A DNA stretch of 8,734 bases from Acidobacteriota bacterium (GCA_021786455.1 JAJYNF010000034.1:1-8734); one strand, 5' to 3'. Shown: positions 1 through 6,362, numbered from the stretch's first letter. Notes: generated by a model from the letters alone, not told the origin. Program-made: numbers and translations.

Positions 1-101
1 CATCCTTGGGAGGCCGACCACCCCGCGGGCGCGGCCGTCGTCGGCTTGGTGTTTTGGCTCTGACACTTCGGTTAACCATTTCGGTCAGCCAGTGTTGAGT
101 A

Positions 102-110
102 TGTTAGAAT
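102..110 (+). promoter_or_regulatory. possible extended -10 promoter for the 172-684 gene
   Basis: The sequence TGTTAGAAT reads as an extended -10 element (TGn followed by TAGAAT, five of six matches to TATAAT). There is no convincing -35 hexamer 16-18 bases upstream, which is tolerable for TGn-type promoters. The predicted transcript would start near 117 and give a leader of about 55 bases. This is consensus matching by eye only. Confidence 0.3.
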
Positions 111-171
111 CTAGCGGCGTCCCCGTGGCCTCGGAACTGATCTGACTATTGGTAGAGGGCAAACCCTGCCA

Positions 172-684
172 ATGTGGCAGAAACTGAAAAAAATCTCCAC
201 CCTTCGCTTATTGCTGCTGCTCGTCATAGCAGGAGCTTCCGCGTATCTCCTGCTGGTGGTAGTCATCACCGTTACGCGTTGGCATCACGAGGACGGCGTT
301 AACGCAGCGCGCCTTAAAATTCTGCGAGCCGATCGCCTATTTCAGTGCGATGTCCCCGGACTCAGTCCCTTTCGTGAGAAAGAAGAGATCAATGCCGACA
401 CCGCCGGATCTACTCATGGCATCGGCTTTGGGGGAAGAACGTTGACTTCTGTTACACGCATGTTTGCACTTAATGGTAGCAACCTCGAAAGCGCGATTAA
501 GACTCTCAAGGGTTGTGCCGAGGCAAGCGGATGGAAGCTGACGCAGCGTCCCTACGTCGCCCTGGGAGGGGTGAAAACATTTCCGGGCGGTTGGACTGCG
601 GATCTAAACGTTTACATAATCAGCCACGAATCGATCTTCGAGCAGCCAATAATCCAGATTAAGCTGACCACGGATCCGATTTAG
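172..684 (+). CDS. hypothetical membrane-anchored protein
   Basis: A 170-residue protein that I do not recognise. Residues 1-12 are basic (KLKKISTLR) and residues 13-34 form one strongly hydrophobic segment, so it probably has a single N-terminal membrane anchor or uncleaved signal, with the remaining 135 residues outside the cytoplasm. No lipobox is present. The soluble part has two cysteines (near 59 and 112) that could pair in an oxidising compartment, and a tail of alternating hydrophobic residues suggesting beta strands. The ATG at 172 is the first start in an open frame. Its Shine-Dalgarno sequence is weak: AGAGG lies about 13 bases upstream, separated by a small GGCA/TGCC inverted repeat. 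The gene stands alone, with the IS5 remnant facing it downstream, so context gives no functional hint. Confidence 0.6.
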   Translation: MWQKLKKISTLRLLLLLVIAGASAYLLLVVVITVTRWHHEDGVNAARLKILRADRLFQCDVPGLSPFREKEEINADTAGSTHGIGFGGRTLTSVTRMFALNGSNLESAIKTLKGCAEASGWKLTQRPYVALGGVKTFPGGWTADLNVYIISHESIFEQPIIQIKLTTDPI

Positions 685-702
685 CCGGGCTCGGAGTTGC
701 CT

Positions 703-726
703 CGATGAGAGATCGCATCGGTTTTA
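703..726 (+). terminator. weak terminator-like hairpin
   Basis: CGATG (703-707) and CATCG (716-720) form a five-pair stem with an eight-base loop, followed directly by GTTTTA. It lies about 20 bases past the stop of the upstream gene. The stem and T tract are short, so it could be chance. Confidence 0.22.
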
Positions 727-801
727 GAGCACGTTTGCATCGTGGGTGGCCCGGCGTAATGCCGCGCGCGCAAGAAGGCGGGTCGAAGGCCACAAGTCAT
801 T

Positions 802-1406
802 TCAAAACCTTCCGGCGATCATGAGGCAAGCGTTATGAACGAACGCTTGGTAGATGGTGAGCGACCGATCATAGCGCACGACCAGCCGCCGGAAGTTGCC
901 GAGCCAGGCGATGCTGCGTTCGATAATGCATCGCTTCCTGTAACGGCGCAGCACGCGCCCGTCTTGCGGCGCGGTCCGGTACCGATTCGAACGGTGCGGG
1001 GCAAGCAAGACGATGCCGCGTCGCCGCAGTCGCTCGCGCAGCGCATCGCTGTCGTAGCCCTTGCTGGCGATCACCCGCGCGGGCTTTTGTCGTGGGTGCC
1101 CGCCGCAGTGGCGTCGCCCGACCCGAATCGTCTGGAGCGTTTCTTCCGCCAGCCGGACCTCCGACGGGGAAGCAGGATAAAGTCGGACTCCCAAAGGAAC
1201 ACCCCTAACCCGGCCAGAAACGCTCGCCAGATTCTAAGCCAGACGCCTTGCTCCTCCCAGTCGCCCCGCCAGCAAGTGGATGGCGAAGAAAACTCCTCCG
1301 GCAAATCCTGCCACCGAGCCCCGCTGCGTAACATCGTGGTGGACCATTTTTCGTGTGTGCCGGTCTTCGTTGGCTTTGGCATCATGCCTTTGATTTGCGC
1401 AGCCAT
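802..1406 (-). pseudogene. IS5-family transposase remnant, internally deleted
   Basis: Two reading frames together resemble an IS5-family DDE transposase. The first (about 1406 to 1205) carries the N-terminal signature GARWQDLPEEF, SPSTCWR and GVWLRIWRAFLAGL. The second (about 1205 to 802) carries GVPLGVRL, SPSEVRLAEETL, KGYDSDALRERLRRRGI, APHRSNRYR, an RRYRKRCIIERSIAWLGNFR stretch and LVVRYDRSLTIYQAFVH. Between FLAGL and GVPLG an intact family member has roughly 40-45 more residues, including the DGSF-type first catalytic Asp, so this is an internal deletion with a frame change. The second catalytic Asp (usually DKGYDS or DRGYDS) is Ser here (ASKGYDS); the Glu of IIER remains. Other family positions have drifted, such as RKRC for RRRW. 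No terminal inverted repeats could be found. The element is dead and old. Confidence 0.85.
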
Positions 1407-1457
1407 CTTGTGGACTCTGGTGGGACCGATTTCTCCAGCTTCATCAGAGCTTCCCGC

Positions 1458-1462
1458 GGAGG
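1458..1462 (+). promoter_or_regulatory. ribosome binding site of the SDR gene
   Basis: GGAGG lies seven bases before the ATG at 1470, a near-ideal Shine-Dalgarno sequence and spacing. It fixes the start of the dehydrogenase and shows that the gene begins just outside the IS5 remnant. Confidence 0.8.
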
Positions 1463-1469
1463 ATAGTTT

Positions 1470-2237
1470 ATGAACGAGAAGAAACCTTTTGAGGGCTTGA
1501 CGGCACTGGTCACCGGGGCCAGCCGAGGCATCGGGGCAGAAACGGCTTGGACGCTGGCCACGCGGGGCGCGTCCGTTTTGATTCATTATCACTCCGGCCA
1601 CGAGCCGGCCGCGCAACTCGTGGAGCGGATTCGCCAGAGCGGCGGCGAAGCCGCTGCCATCTCTACCGACCTGAGTCAAAGCGAGGGCATTCACCGCCTG
1701 CTCGATTGGCTTGAGGAGCGCCACGCTGCTGTGGACATTTTGGTTAACAACGCAGGCTCGCTGATTCAGCGAACGCGATTTTTGGAGATGACGGAAGAGC
1801 TTTGGAATCGAGTCTTCACGCTCAACCTGACCAGCGCCTTTCTGGTGACGCAAGCCGTGCTCCACGGGATGGTGGAGCGAAAATCAGGCGTTATCGTAAA
1901 CATCTCTTCCGTGGCGGCGCGCTTTGGCGGAGGACTTGGGGCCATCGCTTATTCCTCGGCCAAGGCGGCGCTTTCAGCTATGACCAAAGGCTTGGCGCGC
2001 GAGTTCGCGCCCTTCGGTATCCGAGTCAACGCCGTCTCGCCGGGAACCATTGACACGAATTATCACGCCCAGTTCTCCACTCCGCAGGCGCTCGAAGCGG
2101 TCGCCAAAGCAACTCCTATGGGTCGTCTGGGGAACGCCGCTGAGGTGGCCGACGTGGTCGCGTTTCTCTGCTCCGACCAGGCGCGCTTTATTCAGGGTCA
2201 AGTCATCGAGGTCAACGGCGGATTTCTCATGGTGTGA
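1470..2237 (+). CDS. short-chain dehydrogenase/reductase (FabG-like SDR)
   Basis: A 255-residue classical SDR, predicted to be a cytosolic NAD(P)(H)-dependent oxidoreductase acting on a carbonyl/alcohol pair. The Rossmann dinucleotide motif TGASRGIG is at residues 15-22, the structural NNAG at 93-96, the active-site Asn near 119 (NLTSAF), the catalytic Ser near 147 (NISSVA), and the Tyr-x3-Lys pair at Y161/K165 (YSSAK). The family's NAVSPG motif follows, and the C-terminal IEVNGG motif is present. Length is normal and the frame is intact. Similarity is to the FabG/3-oxoacyl-ACP reductase and sugar or alcohol dehydrogenase group, but substrate cannot be assigned and no fatty-acid genes are adjacent. 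It is probably transcribed alone, since the element upstream is a dead transposase on the other strand. It converges on the methyltransferase gene 43 bases downstream, with no clear terminator between them. Confidence 0.93.
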   Translation: MNEKKPFEGLTALVTGASRGIGAETAWTLATRGASVLIHYHSGHEPAAQLVERIRQSGGEAAAISTDLSQSEGIHRLLDWLEERHAAVDILVNNAGSLIQRTRFLEMTEELWNRVFTLNLTSAFLVTQAVLHGMVERKSGVIVNISSVAARFGGGLGAIAYSSAKAALSAMTKGLAREFAPFGIRVNAVSPGTIDTNYHAQFSTPQALEAVAKATPMGRLGNAAEVADVVAFLCSDQARFIQGQVIEVNGGFLMV

Positions 2238-2280
2238 CAGGGGATTCAAGCGACGCTGCAAGCGATGTTTTGTGGCGGCT

Positions 2281-2982
2281 TTAGACTTTCGGTTGCAGGT
2301 TCTGTCCGCCGGAGCGATCCGATAAGGCTGAGGCTTGGTCGGCGTCGTTCGCCGTCCGGCGCTCGGGGCGCTCAACGGGCAGGCGAAGGGGGCGCCGGCG
2401 ATACAGATAGAGCGTGTACTCCACTTCGTTCACGGAGTGCACCTGCCGGACATCTTCGGGCTTCCACCCGGGCACGGGAAAATCCAGAGAGACAATGCGG
2501 GCGCCAGTGCGCAAATGGCTCCCTAAGCGGGGCTGCAACTGCTCGTTCACCACGCTCAGTAGGTAGAGTGTTACGACCGTGGCGGGCCGAAAGTCGGCTT
2601 CGAAGAAGTTTATCCGCTGGAAGCTGACCTGGTTCCCCAGCTCCAGCTCGGCCACTCGCGCGACGGAAAGGCGGTAAAGCTTATCGTCCACCTCAATACC
2701 CACCGCGCGGCAGCCAAACTCCTGAGCCGCAAGAATCGGGATTCTGCCGTCGCCCGAGCCCAAATCATAAACGACATCTTCCGGCGAAGTTTCCGCCAGT
2801 TCGAGCATCTGCCGCGCCACGCAGAGCGGCGTAGGATAGAACTCTGCGATCCGATCGGGCGCGCCTAGCCTCTGCTTCCACCAAGCCGCTGAATACTTGC
2901 CGAACGCGAAGGGCCAGCGCATTGGAATGCCTAGTTTCCTTGAGGCTCGGAGGCGGTCTCTACGCTCCGAAAATGCCAGCAT
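2281..2982 (-). CDS. class I SAM-dependent methyltransferase
   Basis: A 233-residue cytosolic enzyme predicted to transfer methyl from S-adenosylmethionine. Motif I is VYDLGSGDGR (about 71-80) and the acidic ribose-binding residue is E97 in VGIEVD. The order FYPTP (48-52), motif I, then PATVVTLYLL resembles bacterial and archaeal relatives of the FAM173/aKMT protein-lysine methyltransferases, but that subfamily placement is from memory of motifs, so the substrate is inference. The last 40 or so residues are a basic, low-complexity tail. The start is uncertain: for the ATG at 2982, GGAGG (2984-2988) is only one base away, which is too close, while the ATG at 2922 has only a distant AAGGA. Either keeps the domain whole. 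The gene starts 11 bases after the stop of the small Lys/Arg-rich gene, so the two are probably one operon. Confidence 0.85.
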   Translation of the reverse strand: MLAFSERRDRLRASRKLGIPMRWPFAFGKYSAAWWKQRLGAPDRIAEFYPTPLCVARQMLELAETSPEDVVYDLGSGDGRIPILAAQEFGCRAVGIEVDDKLYRLSVARVAELELGNQVSFQRINFFEADFRPATVVTLYLLSVVNEQLQPRLGSHLRTGARIVSLDFPVPGWKPEDVRQVHSVNEVEYTLYLYRRRPLRLPVERPERRTANDADQASALSDRSGGQNLQPKV

Positions 2983-2993
2983 ACCTCCGGGGG

Positions 2994-3353
2994 CTATCGT
3001 CGCGGCCGACGCTGCGTCTCAGCCCGATGCTTTTGATACTTCAATTCAACTTGTCGCTTGGCGTTTTTGCGCTCGGCTCGAGCCTTGCTCCATTTGATAA
3101 GCGGCCCATTCTTGTGGCCGGCCGCCTTCTCGGCACGTTGGCGCTCGTACTTCATGAATTTTTGTTGCTTGGCTCGCTTGGCCTCCTCGGCAGCTTTCAT
3201 CTCCTTAAAATGCTTCTCCGTCTTGAAGAACACTTCCTTTCGGGCGGATTGCCGCGCTTTTGGATTCACGGGCATGGCCGCAGGAGATGCTGCGGTTCCG
3301 GCTGCGCCAGTTAGCCCCGCCAAGGAAAGGATCGCCCAGATTCTTTTGCCCAT
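2994..3353 (-). CDS. small exported Lys/Arg-rich protein of unknown function
   Basis: A 119-residue protein that I do not recognise. Residues 1-26 look like a Sec signal peptide: positive GKR, a hydrophobic stretch (IWAILSLAGLTGAAG), then Ala/Ser-rich possible cleavage sites around AAS-PAA. The mature part is extremely basic (by my count 19 Lys and 14 Arg in the whole protein) and also rich in Glu, Gln and Ala. That suggests a long charged helix or coiled coil (about 40-110) that may bind nucleic acid, envelope polymers or another protein. The ATG at 3353 has GGAG two bases upstream, closer than usual, with a G-rich run just before it. It is the first gene of a pair with the methyltransferase. 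A good promoter match at 3392-3421 supports expression. Confidence 0.6.
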   Translation of the reverse strand: MGKRIWAILSLAGLTGAAGTAASPAAMPVNPKARQSARKEVFFKTEKHFKEMKAAEEAKRAKQQKFMKYERQRAEKAAGHKNGPLIKWSKARAERKNAKRQVELKYQKHRAETQRRPRR

Positions 3354-3391
3354 TGCTCCACACCCCCTTCGCGCAGATATCTACGTCCGCT

Positions 3392-3421
3392 ATCGAATCA
3401 CAGCTACCGTGATGATGTCAA
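3392..3421 (-). promoter_or_regulatory. sigma70-type promoter for the Lys/Arg-rich gene and methyltransferase
   Basis: Read on the minus strand, a perfect TTGACA (3416-3421) is followed after 18 bases by TTCGAT (3392-3397), a three-of-six -10. The predicted start of transcription is near 3385, giving a leader of about 30 bases before the ATG at 3353. It lies in the 97-base gap between this unit and the divergent hicB remnant. Confidence 0.4.
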
Positions 3422-3439
3422 GCAACCGTATCGAGAGGC

Positions 3440-3446
3440 GGGAGGT
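3440..3446 (+). promoter_or_regulatory. ribosome binding site deciding a TTG start for the hicB remnant
   Basis: GGGAGGT ends four bases before the TTG codon at 3451, with five bases between GGAGG and the start. HicB homology (HKYEIIIYW) begins at the second codon, so TTG is the likely original start and no ATG is needed. Confidence 0.6.
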
Positions 3447-3450
3447 AGGC

Positions 3451-3662
3451 TTGCACAAATACGAAATCATTATTTACTGGAGCAACGAAGACCAGGTTTT
3501 GTTGCAGAAGTTCCGGAACTGCCCGGCTGCATGGCACACGGCGAGAGCCAGCAGGCCGCACTGGCCAATGCCAATCAGGCCATCCAGTTTTGGATTGACA
3601 CGGTGAAGGAATTCGGCGATCCCGTTCCCAAACCCAAAGGCGAACGCCTCATGCTCGCTTAA
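3451..3662 (+). pseudogene. orphan HicB-family antitoxin-like gene, frameshifted
   Basis: Two frames join into a 70-residue HicB-like protein. The first gives (M)HKYEIIIYWSNEDQV (3451-3498); the second, from 3501, gives VAEVPELPGCMAHGES, QQAALANANQAIQFWIDT and ends EFGDPVPKPKGERLMLA at the TAA at 3660-3662. The YEIIIYW strand, the VPELPGC-A-G segment and the AL-NA--AI--WI helix are the partial RNase H-like fold of HicB antitoxins, which neutralise HicA mRNA interferases. Restoring one T in the TTTT run at 3497-3500 (giving DQVFVAEV) repairs the whole gene. As it stands, translation continues out of frame to 3606. No HicA-like gene (double-stranded RNA-binding fold with G-SHH motif) occurs in the 97 bases upstream or nearby, so it was probably a solitary HicB. 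A sequencing slip in the T run would make the gene intact. Confidence 0.82.
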
Positions 3663-3671
3663 CGCATCCCC

Positions 3672-3890
3672 TTAAGAAAATCTGTATTGCCCTCGCCCCA
3701 GGAAGCGGATGATTCGCAGGTCGCGAAGGATTTGTAATTGTTGGCGGATTTTATCGTTCACGTGGCGGTTGGCGGAATGCAGGCGGGCCAGAGCGTCGGC
3801 GTGGGCGTAAACCTCGGCGAGCGAGAATTCCTTTTTGCCGAGCGCCCTCACAACGTTGAGCACATCCAGCGTCCAGCCGCGCGCGTGGGC
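3672..3890 (-). pseudogene. C-terminal winged-helix fragment of a DpnI/Dam-replacing-type endonuclease
   Basis: The open frame from about 3881 reads RGWTLDVLNVVRALGKKEFS, then LAEVYAHADALARLHSANRH and VNDKIRQQLQILRDLRIIRFLGRGQYRFS before TAA. This matches, from family knowledge, the C-terminal helix-turn-helix domain of DpnI and Dam-replacing (DRP) restriction enzymes, especially the DKIRQQLQ-LRD and FLGRG-Y cores. In those enzymes it follows a PD-(D/E)XK nuclease domain and helps to read the target, GmATC in DpnI. Here the nuclease domain is absent: upstream in transcription order the frame runs straight into the stop of the DUF262 gene (3895-3897). Only a GTG at 3863 could start it, with no good ribosome binding site. 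It is best read as a 5'-truncated gene. A free-standing small HTH protein is less likely. Confidence 0.72.
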
Positions 3891-3894
3891 GCCG

Positions 3895-5658
3895 CTATTT
3901 AATCTTCCAGACCTTGTCGTACCCCTCCCGGGCCATGTCCTCCGCGCGCTTCTGGATGCTTGACCCGTCCCAGGTGGCCGCCGCGTCCCCGTATCGGCCT
4001 ATGAAGTCCTTGACGTAGGAGTAATTTTCGATGTTCTTGCTCAGCTTCCCCTTCAGGAGTTCGATCTTTTTTGCTGGGCTGCTGTTCCCCAGGCTCGAGT
4101 TCACCTTGTAATGGATGGGGAGGAGGTTCCCAATATTATTTGCCCATTCGCGCGTGGCGTCTTCCACCGCAAGGTCCGGACCTGGCCTCTGGGGATGGAA
4201 GTGCTCGATGCTGTTATGTCTCCTAGCGACCTTCGGGTCGGGATCGTATATCCTAAGCCACTGCCCGGGCTCACGCCCGAAGTTGTTGAAGCGGTCAAAG
4301 ATGTAGAAGAGAAGCGATAGGGCTCCGGACGAATACGAGAGGTCGCAGAAGCGGGCTACGAACTCATCCTCGGGAGCAAGCTTTGCGGCGAGCTTGGCTA
4401 TAAATTTGTCAACGGCAACGGAGATGTCTGCCGCGCGCCGGAGCTCGCTGCACGAGTCGGCGTAGAGCATCTCCACTTCGTTACCGACTCGGTCGCAAAC
4501 GGCATTGTTAATGAAGTGGTATTTCTCGAACGCCTCGAAGAGCCTCACGAGGGCCTTGGCTGCGGCGGGCTTCGGCCTCCCCGCCTCCGCGGCACCCTCG
4601 ATGGCGGCATATGCCGGAGGGCAAAACTGGGTAACTCCGAATTCGCGTAGGGCCTGGAGGGAGAACGCGATCCTTTCCCGCATCGGCTGGTGTGTGGAGA
4701 CCTCCTTTAACCCCTTGGTCTCGAAATACTCGCCCACCGCTTTTTCATCGACGGACTGGCTCCTTGCGGTCTTGTAAAACCGGGAGAACTTCACCAGCTC
4801 GCTTGTGAGTTTCTCCGCGCCTACCTGCGTCGCATACTGCTTGAGCTGGATGTAGAGTTTGGGCTTTAACACATGCTCCTTTTGGGCAATGTAAAAGTAC
4901 TTCAGCATCCTCAGGATTGTCCCGCCGGAGTTCTCAACGACCTCCGACCACAGTTCCTTGATTCCCGCGACGTTCTTGTCAAAGAGATAAGTCTTAAGGA
5001 GGTCGGAAATTTCGAGTTCCATTCCTCTTGCGTTGGTCCTCTCAAAGATACTCAGGGCGGCAACCTCGTCCTGTATCTCAATCTTAATCGCGAATGCCGA
5101 GTAGACGGCGCGAAGGAAGCCCTCAAGCTTGGCTTGGTCGAGCTTGGACACCTCGTCCCAGAAGTAGCAGTAGATCGGTTTGACTCTGTTGACCTGCCTC
5201 CTGACGGGCTTCTTGTCGATAACAGTCGGGAAGGCGCCGTCCCACGAGCTGTCCGTGATGTACTCAAACACGTCGCGGACTGACTCGGACGCGGCCAGGC
5301 GAACACCCTTGGACTGGGCCGTGGCCGGGTCGACAAACGTGATTTGTCGCAGGATCTCCTGGCCGAGCTTCTGGTGGCGCAATGCGTCAGCTCTCCTTCT
5401 GCAGGCGACCAGAAGGAGGAGAATCGTGGTAAGTCTCTGCTGCCCATCGACAATGAGCGTCTTGCCTCCCGAACGCTCGAATATCATGCTCCCGAGAAAC
5501 AGGCCGCCCTCCGCCTCGGCATAACTTGAAAAGTCTTCGATCAGCTCCCGCGCCTCGTCCTTTCCCCATTTGTAGTCGCGCTGGTAGACGGGGATGACGT
5601 ACTGGGTCGGTGCGTTGAGGATATCTAGGACGCTGGCCGTTACTGGTGTAAAGGACAT
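3895..5658 (-). CDS. DUF262-DUF1524 protein, GmrSD-like type IV restriction nuclease
   Basis: A 587-residue single-chain protein with GmrS-type DUF262 at the N terminus and GmrD-type DUF1524 (HNH/His-Me finger) at the C terminus. DUF262 marks are YVIPVYQRDYKW (20-31), FLGSMIF (54-60), the ParB-like nucleotide-binding IVDGQQRLTT (69-78) and FERTNARGMELEISDLLK. The DUF1524 nuclease marks are SIEHFHPQ and, about 30 residues on, NNIGNLL with KVNSSLGN. Fused GmrSD enzymes hydrolyse NTP and cut DNA carrying modified cytosines such as glucosylated hydroxymethylcytosine in T-even phages; other DUF262 proteins act in different phage-defence systems, so the target here is inferred. The frame extends to an ATG at 5727 (610 residues), but 5658 is preferred because GGAGG lies six bases upstream, the family N terminus fits, and a promoter sits between the two ATGs. 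It looks intact amid wrecked neighbours. Confidence 0.88.
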   Translation of the reverse strand: MSFTPVTASVLDILNAPTQYVIPVYQRDYKWGKDEARELIEDFSSYAEAEGGLFLGSMIFERSGGKTLIVDGQQRLTTILLLLVACRRRADALRHQKLGQEILRQITFVDPATAQSKGVRLAASESVRDVFEYITDSSWDGAFPTVIDKKPVRRQVNRVKPIYCYFWDEVSKLDQAKLEGFLRAVYSAFAIKIEIQDEVAALSIFERTNARGMELEISDLLKTYLFDKNVAGIKELWSEVVENSGGTILRMLKYFYIAQKEHVLKPKLYIQLKQYATQVGAEKLTSELVKFSRFYKTARSQSVDEKAVGEYFETKGLKEVSTHQPMRERIAFSLQALREFGVTQFCPPAYAAIEGAAEAGRPKPAAAKALVRLFEAFEKYHFINNAVCDRVGNEVEMLYADSCSELRRAADISVAVDKFIAKLAAKLAPEDEFVARFCDLSYSSGALSLLFYIFDRFNNFGREPGQWLRIYDPDPKVARRHNSIEHFHPQRPGPDLAVEDATREWANNIGNLLPIHYKVNSSLGNSSPAKKIELLKGKLSKNIENYSYVKDFIGRYGDAAATWDGSSIQKRAEDMAREGYDKVWKIK

Positions 5659-5664
5659 GCTTGG

Positions 5665-5669
5665 CCTCC
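5665..5669 (-). promoter_or_regulatory. ribosome binding site of the DUF262 gene
   Basis: On the minus strand GGAGG sits six bases before the ATG at 5658. The alternative ATG at 5727 has nothing comparable, so this site decides the start. Confidence 0.75.
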
Positions 5670-5677
5670 GTCCAGCA

Positions 5678-5706
5678 AGTAGATCAAACCTGGAGCGGGA
5701 TATCAA
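5678..5706 (-). promoter_or_regulatory. sigma70-type promoter of the DUF262 gene
   Basis: Minus-strand TTGATA (5701-5706, five of six) is spaced 17 bases from TCTACT (5678-5683, four of six). Transcription would begin near 5671, just upstream of the ribosome binding site, giving a leader of roughly a dozen bases. The nuclease could thus be expressed without the broken genes upstream. Confidence 0.42.
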
Positions 5707-5756
5707 CCCCCCTCGAGTGCGTCTCATATTACGTCCGCCATGTATAAACAGGGCTG

Positions 5757-6122
5757 CTACCTCGCAGGGTATATCCAGGTTTCTGTCTTGTTAACAGAAA
5801 GGGCCGGTTCGCGGGATTTGGGGCTGGCGTCGTAGCGCCGCCACGCTTCCTCAAGCAAAGCGGCGATCGCCGAGTAAAGAACCTCTTCGCGGTCGAGGCC
5901 GAAGTGGCGCGGCCATTTTCATTTGGGTCATCCGAGTTGGCGCAGAGTGTTTTCTTCTTGGCAAACAAAACGCAGCGCGAGCGCGATAAGAACGTTCAGC
6001 GCCCGAGCGTCCTGCACGCCCAGAACGCCCTGGAACGTATCAGCGGGGTCAGCGTTTCGGTCCAACAAATCTGCCGCGCGGACGATTGCCCGGTGGATTG
6101 CCTCCTTCCTGATGCGAGACAT
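5757..6122 (-). pseudogene. small unknown gene interrupted by two in-frame TGA codons
   Basis: From the ATG at 6122, behind an excellent Shine-Dalgarno sequence, a 64-residue helical protein (starting MSRIRKEAIHRAIVRAADLL) ends at TGA (5928-5930). A second TGA follows at 5919-5921. The same frame then stays open for 53 more codons with ordinary protein character (HFGLDREEVLYSAIAALLEE, AWRRYDASPKSREPAL) to TAG at 5757-5759. Reading both TGAs as Trp gives a smooth segment, LGWPKWKWPRHFGLD, so both look like TGG-to-TGA changes in a 121-residue gene. The family is not recognised. Position between the methyltransferase fragment and the nuclease genes suggests an accessory gene of the old restriction-modification locus. 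Alternatively the 64-residue product is a real small protein and the rest is relic. Recoding of TGA is not favoured, since the intact SDR gene here ends in TGA. Confidence 0.6.
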
Positions 6123-6128
6123 AAAGGG

Positions 6129-6136
6129 CCTCCTTT
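6129..6136 (-). promoter_or_regulatory. strong ribosome binding site
   Basis: Minus-strand AAAGGAGG lies six bases before the ATG at 6122 and begins one base after the stop of the truncated methyltransferase. It is among the best Shine-Dalgarno matches in the window and argues that the 6122 start was a genuine gene start. Confidence 0.75.
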
Positions 6137-6137
6137 G

Positions 6138-6362
6138 TTATATGTGGAAATTGTTATCGCTCATTCGCCGGCCGGCGTGGCAGGTGATGCCGTCGTTCGA
6201 AAGCAAATAGGGCGGGTCGGTGAAAATCAGGTCCACGGAGTTTTCCGTAAAAAGCGGGAGAAGCTCCAGCGAATCGCCCTGATAGATTTTGATGCCGCGC
6301 TTGGAGTCGTGAAAAACCGGCGCGGGAAGCGAGGATGGAGGATGGACGATTGAAGATGTCAT
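6138..6362 (-). pseudogene. N-terminal fragment of a DNA adenine methyltransferase
   Basis: The 74-residue frame contains GIKIYQGDSLELLPLF, SVDLIFTDPPYLLSNDGITC and HAGRRMS. The DPPY catalytic motif preceded by a GDSLELL segment and followed by a Gly-rich ITC-GRR stretch is typical of the N terminus of amino-type DNA methyltransferases with DPPY first (beta-class order, as in DpnA or CcrM relatives), which modify adenine N6. Such enzymes are usually 250-400 residues. Here homology stops after RRMS, where the frame runs DNNFHI then TAA, so the target-recognition and SAM-binding FxGxG regions are missing and it cannot work alone. The first 15 or so residues derive partly from a GGATGGA simple repeat, so the original start may lie further in. 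A deletion seems to have joined it to the small gene downstream. Confidence 0.75.

Noticed and set aside
835..1473. A 212-codon plus-strand frame whose stop overlaps the SDR start as ATGA, looking like a translationally coupled upstream gene.
   Set aside because: Most of it is antisense to clear IS5 transposase homology and its translation has no family resemblance or consistent character.
1071..1865. A 264-codon minus-strand frame.
   Set aside because: Its first half is antisense to the intact SDR gene. Only the last third, with transposase motifs, is meaningful, and that is annotated as the IS5 remnant.
3058..3450. The long plus-strand frame leading into the hicB start.
   Set aside because: It is antisense to the Lys/Arg-rich gene. 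HicB similarity begins only at the TTG at 3451, which has its own ribosome binding site.
3354..3450. Search for a HicA toxin upstream of the hicB remnant.
   Set aside because: Only 97 bases are available and none of the frames shows the small dsRNA-binding fold motif of HicA.
5757..6122. Alternative genetic code in which TGA encodes Trp.
   Set aside because: The intact SDR gene ends in TGA immediately after its canonical C-terminal motif, so TGA acts as stop in this genome.
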